Assembly (NCBI GenBank): GCA_030695285.1
Contig: JAUYTF010000433.1
Location: forward strand, 1-14,977
From: Eubacteriales bacterium
GTDB lineage: Bacteria > Bacillota > Clostridia > Christensenellales > CAG-138
Reading direction: 5' to 3'
Length of the DNA: 14,977 bases
Each line of letters starts with the position of its first letter. Positions within the stretch are counted from its first letter, which is position 1. The translations under genes were made by a program, and so were the position numbers. A model generated the notes under the pieces. It was not told the origin of the DNA, did not search any database, and saw only the letters and a program-made list of their open reading frames with translations. Shown here in pieces: positions 13,801 to 14,977 of this stretch.

Positions 13801-14977
13801 ATGTTTGAACCGGATTTCGAGAACACTTCCTTTGCGCAGATCAAAGTCATCGGCGTCGGAGGAGCGGGTTGCAACGCAATTAACCGCATGGTGCAGTACG
13901 GACTGCGCGGCGTGGAATTTGTCGCCATCAATACCGATAAACAGGCGCTGTATCTGGCCAAAGCGCCGATCAAGATCCAGATCGGCGAAAAGCTGACCAA
14001 GGGTCTCGGCGCGGGTGCGGATCCCGAAGTGGGCCGTAAGGCCGCGGATGAGAGCCGCGAGCAGATCATGGAAGCGCTGCGCGGCACCGACATGGCGTTT
14101 ATCACCGCCGGTATGGGCGGCGGCACAGGTACGGGTGCAACCTCTATCGTGGCCGAGTGCGCCAAAGAGCTTGGCATCCTCACCATCGCGGTGGTGACCA
14201 AACCTTTTACCTTCGAGGGGAAAGTGCGCATGCGCAATGCCGAGATCGGCATCGCCGCGCTCAAACCCGCTGTGGATACGCTTATCACCATTCCCAACGA
14301 CAAGCTCATCGACCTCGTTGGCCGCGCGAGCCTGCCGGATGCGCTGCGCGTCGCAGACGATGTGCTCCGCCAGGGCATACAGGGCATTTCGGATTTGATC
14401 GCGGTGCCTGCCATGATCAATCTCGACTTTGCGGACGTCAAGACCATCATGCGCGAGAAAGGCCTTGCGCACATGGGCATCGGTAACGCCAGCGGCGAAA
14501 AGCGTGCGTCGGAAGCGGCTCGTCAGGCCATCGAAAGCCCCTTGCTCGAAACCAGCATCAACGGCGCGCGCGGCGTGCTGATGAATATCACGGGCGGACC
14601 GGATTTGAGCTTGCTCGAAGTCAACGAAGCGGCGGAACTCATCAGCGAAAATGTCGATCCGGAAGCCAACATCATCTTTGGCGCGGATATCGACGAAGCC
14701 ATGGGCGATGCGCTGCGCATCACCGTCATCGCCACGGGCTTTGACCGCCCCGACCGCCTCGGTGGCATTCAAGGTGTGCCGGGCTTTGGCGCGTTCAGCA
14801 CCTTCCGCTCGCCGTATGGCAGCACGGGCATGGGCGCCAATCAGCAGCAGCAACAGCATCAGCAGATGGTGCAGCCCCAGCCTCAACCGCAGCCGTATCC
14901 CATGCAGGGACAGCCGCAGCCGCAGCCGTATCCGACGCAACCGCAGTATCAGCAACAGCCGATGCGTCAGCCGCAGC
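13801..14977 (+). CDS. ftsZ: Cell division GTPase FtsZ (3' end outside the window)
   Basis: The tubulin-like GTPase that forms the division ring. 392 codons are present and the frame is still open at the last base. Visible features: [17 protein letters not shown] at the nucleotide-binding start, the tubulin signature GGGTGTG at 106-112, the NTDKQAL loop, and the T7 loop NLDFAD at 207-212 that supplies the catalytic Asp to the neighbouring subunit. The globular core ends near 330 (VIATGFDRP). From about 347 an intrinsically disordered Gln/Pro-rich linker runs to the window end; the conserved C-terminal peptide that binds FtsA is therefore not seen. AAGGGGGA lies upstream of the ATG. Co-transcribed with ftsA from the promoter at 12538-12567. 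Confidence 0.97.
   Translation, partial: MFEPDFENTSFAQIKVIGVGGAGCNAINRMVQYGLRGVEFVAINTDKQALYLAKAPIKIQIGEKLTKGLGAGADPEVGRKAADESREQIMEALRGTDMAFITAGMGGGTGTGATSIVAECAKELGILTIAVVTKPFTFEGKVRMRNAEIGIAALKPAVDTLITIPNDKLIDLVGRASLPDALRVADDVLRQGIQGISDLIAVPAMINLDFADVKTIMREKGLAHMGIGNASGEKRASEAARQAIESPLLETSINGARGVLMNITGGPDLSLLEVNEAAELISENVDPEANIIFGADIDEAMGDALRITVIATGFDRPDRLGGIQGVPGFGAFSTFRSPYGSTGMGANQQQQQHQQMVQPQPQPQPYPMQGQPQPQPYPTQPQYQQQPMRQPQ
14839..14977 (+). repeat. Gln/Pro-rich coding repeat in the FtsZ linker
   Basis: A run of CAG/CAA codons (NQQQQQHQQ) leads into degenerate repeats of the unit QPQPYP (twice, near 14888 and 14915) and related QPQ and QQQP units. It is low-complexity coding DNA, prone to length change, and continues past the window edge. 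Confidence 0.8.

Noticed and set aside
13705..14955. Long antisense ORF (416 codons) across ftsZ, and similar ones at 13671-14480, 1111-2028 and 12517-13449
   Set aside because: They are mirror frames of GC-rich genes with clear coding identity, with low-complexity Arg/Leu/His-rich translations and no ribosome sites.
1..14977. CRISPR array, insertion sequence, prophage or toxin-antitoxin system
   Set aside because: No regularly spaced direct repeats, transposase or integrase motifs, terminal inverted repeats or recognisable toxin pairs were seen; the only repetition is within coding domains.

Overview
The window looks like chromosomal DNA from a fairly GC-rich, Gram-positive-type (monoderm) clostridial member of the Bacillota. 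The evidence is strong GGAGG-type ribosome binding sites, an ftsA-ftsZ pair, a lipobox lipoprotein, an MBG/InlB-repeat surface protein, and a PilC/PilT cluster containing what I recognise as a DUF4860-type protein. All genes read on the + strand. I see no tRNA, rRNA, insertion sequence or CRISPR array.

Layout. (1) 1-1956 is the 3' end of a large surface protein with MBG-type domains, four InlB B-repeat-like modules and three C-terminal membrane helices. (2) About 305 bp without a gene follow. They carry a strong hairpin, a patch with competing pairings, and a sigma-A-like promoter whose predicted start falls on the ATG of a transglutaminase-like lipoprotein (2262-3170). (3) 3241-7168 is a type IV pilus-like operon: a PilC/GspF platform protein, four small single-helix pilin-like proteins joined by ATGA overlaps, and a PilT-type ATPase. 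(4) 7273-8520 encodes a BTAD/SARP-type regulator whose C-terminal half looks like a GGDEF domain with its signature destroyed. (5) 8643-11294 looks like a self-contained transcription unit: consensus promoter, glycosyltransferase, CapF-type sugar-nucleotide enzyme, intrinsic terminator. (6) 11365-12408 is a CapA-fold protein in which every expected metal-site motif is replaced. (7) A promoter at 12538-12567 drives ftsA (TTG start) and ftsZ. ftsZ runs off the window inside a Gln/Pro-rich linker.

How the parts may work together (inference): blocks 1-5 are about the cell surface. They comprise an adhesin-like protein, a surface transglutaminase-fold lipoprotein, a retractable-pilus-like machine with a possible local regulator, and an enzyme pair for an N-acetyl-L-fucosamine-type glycan. 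Block 7 is core cell division. The best candidates for undescribed biology are the pilus-like operon, whose pilin-like subunits lack canonical prepilin signals, and its neighbouring BTAD/degenerate-GGDEF regulator. The inactive-looking CapA-fold protein next to ftsA is the next candidate.
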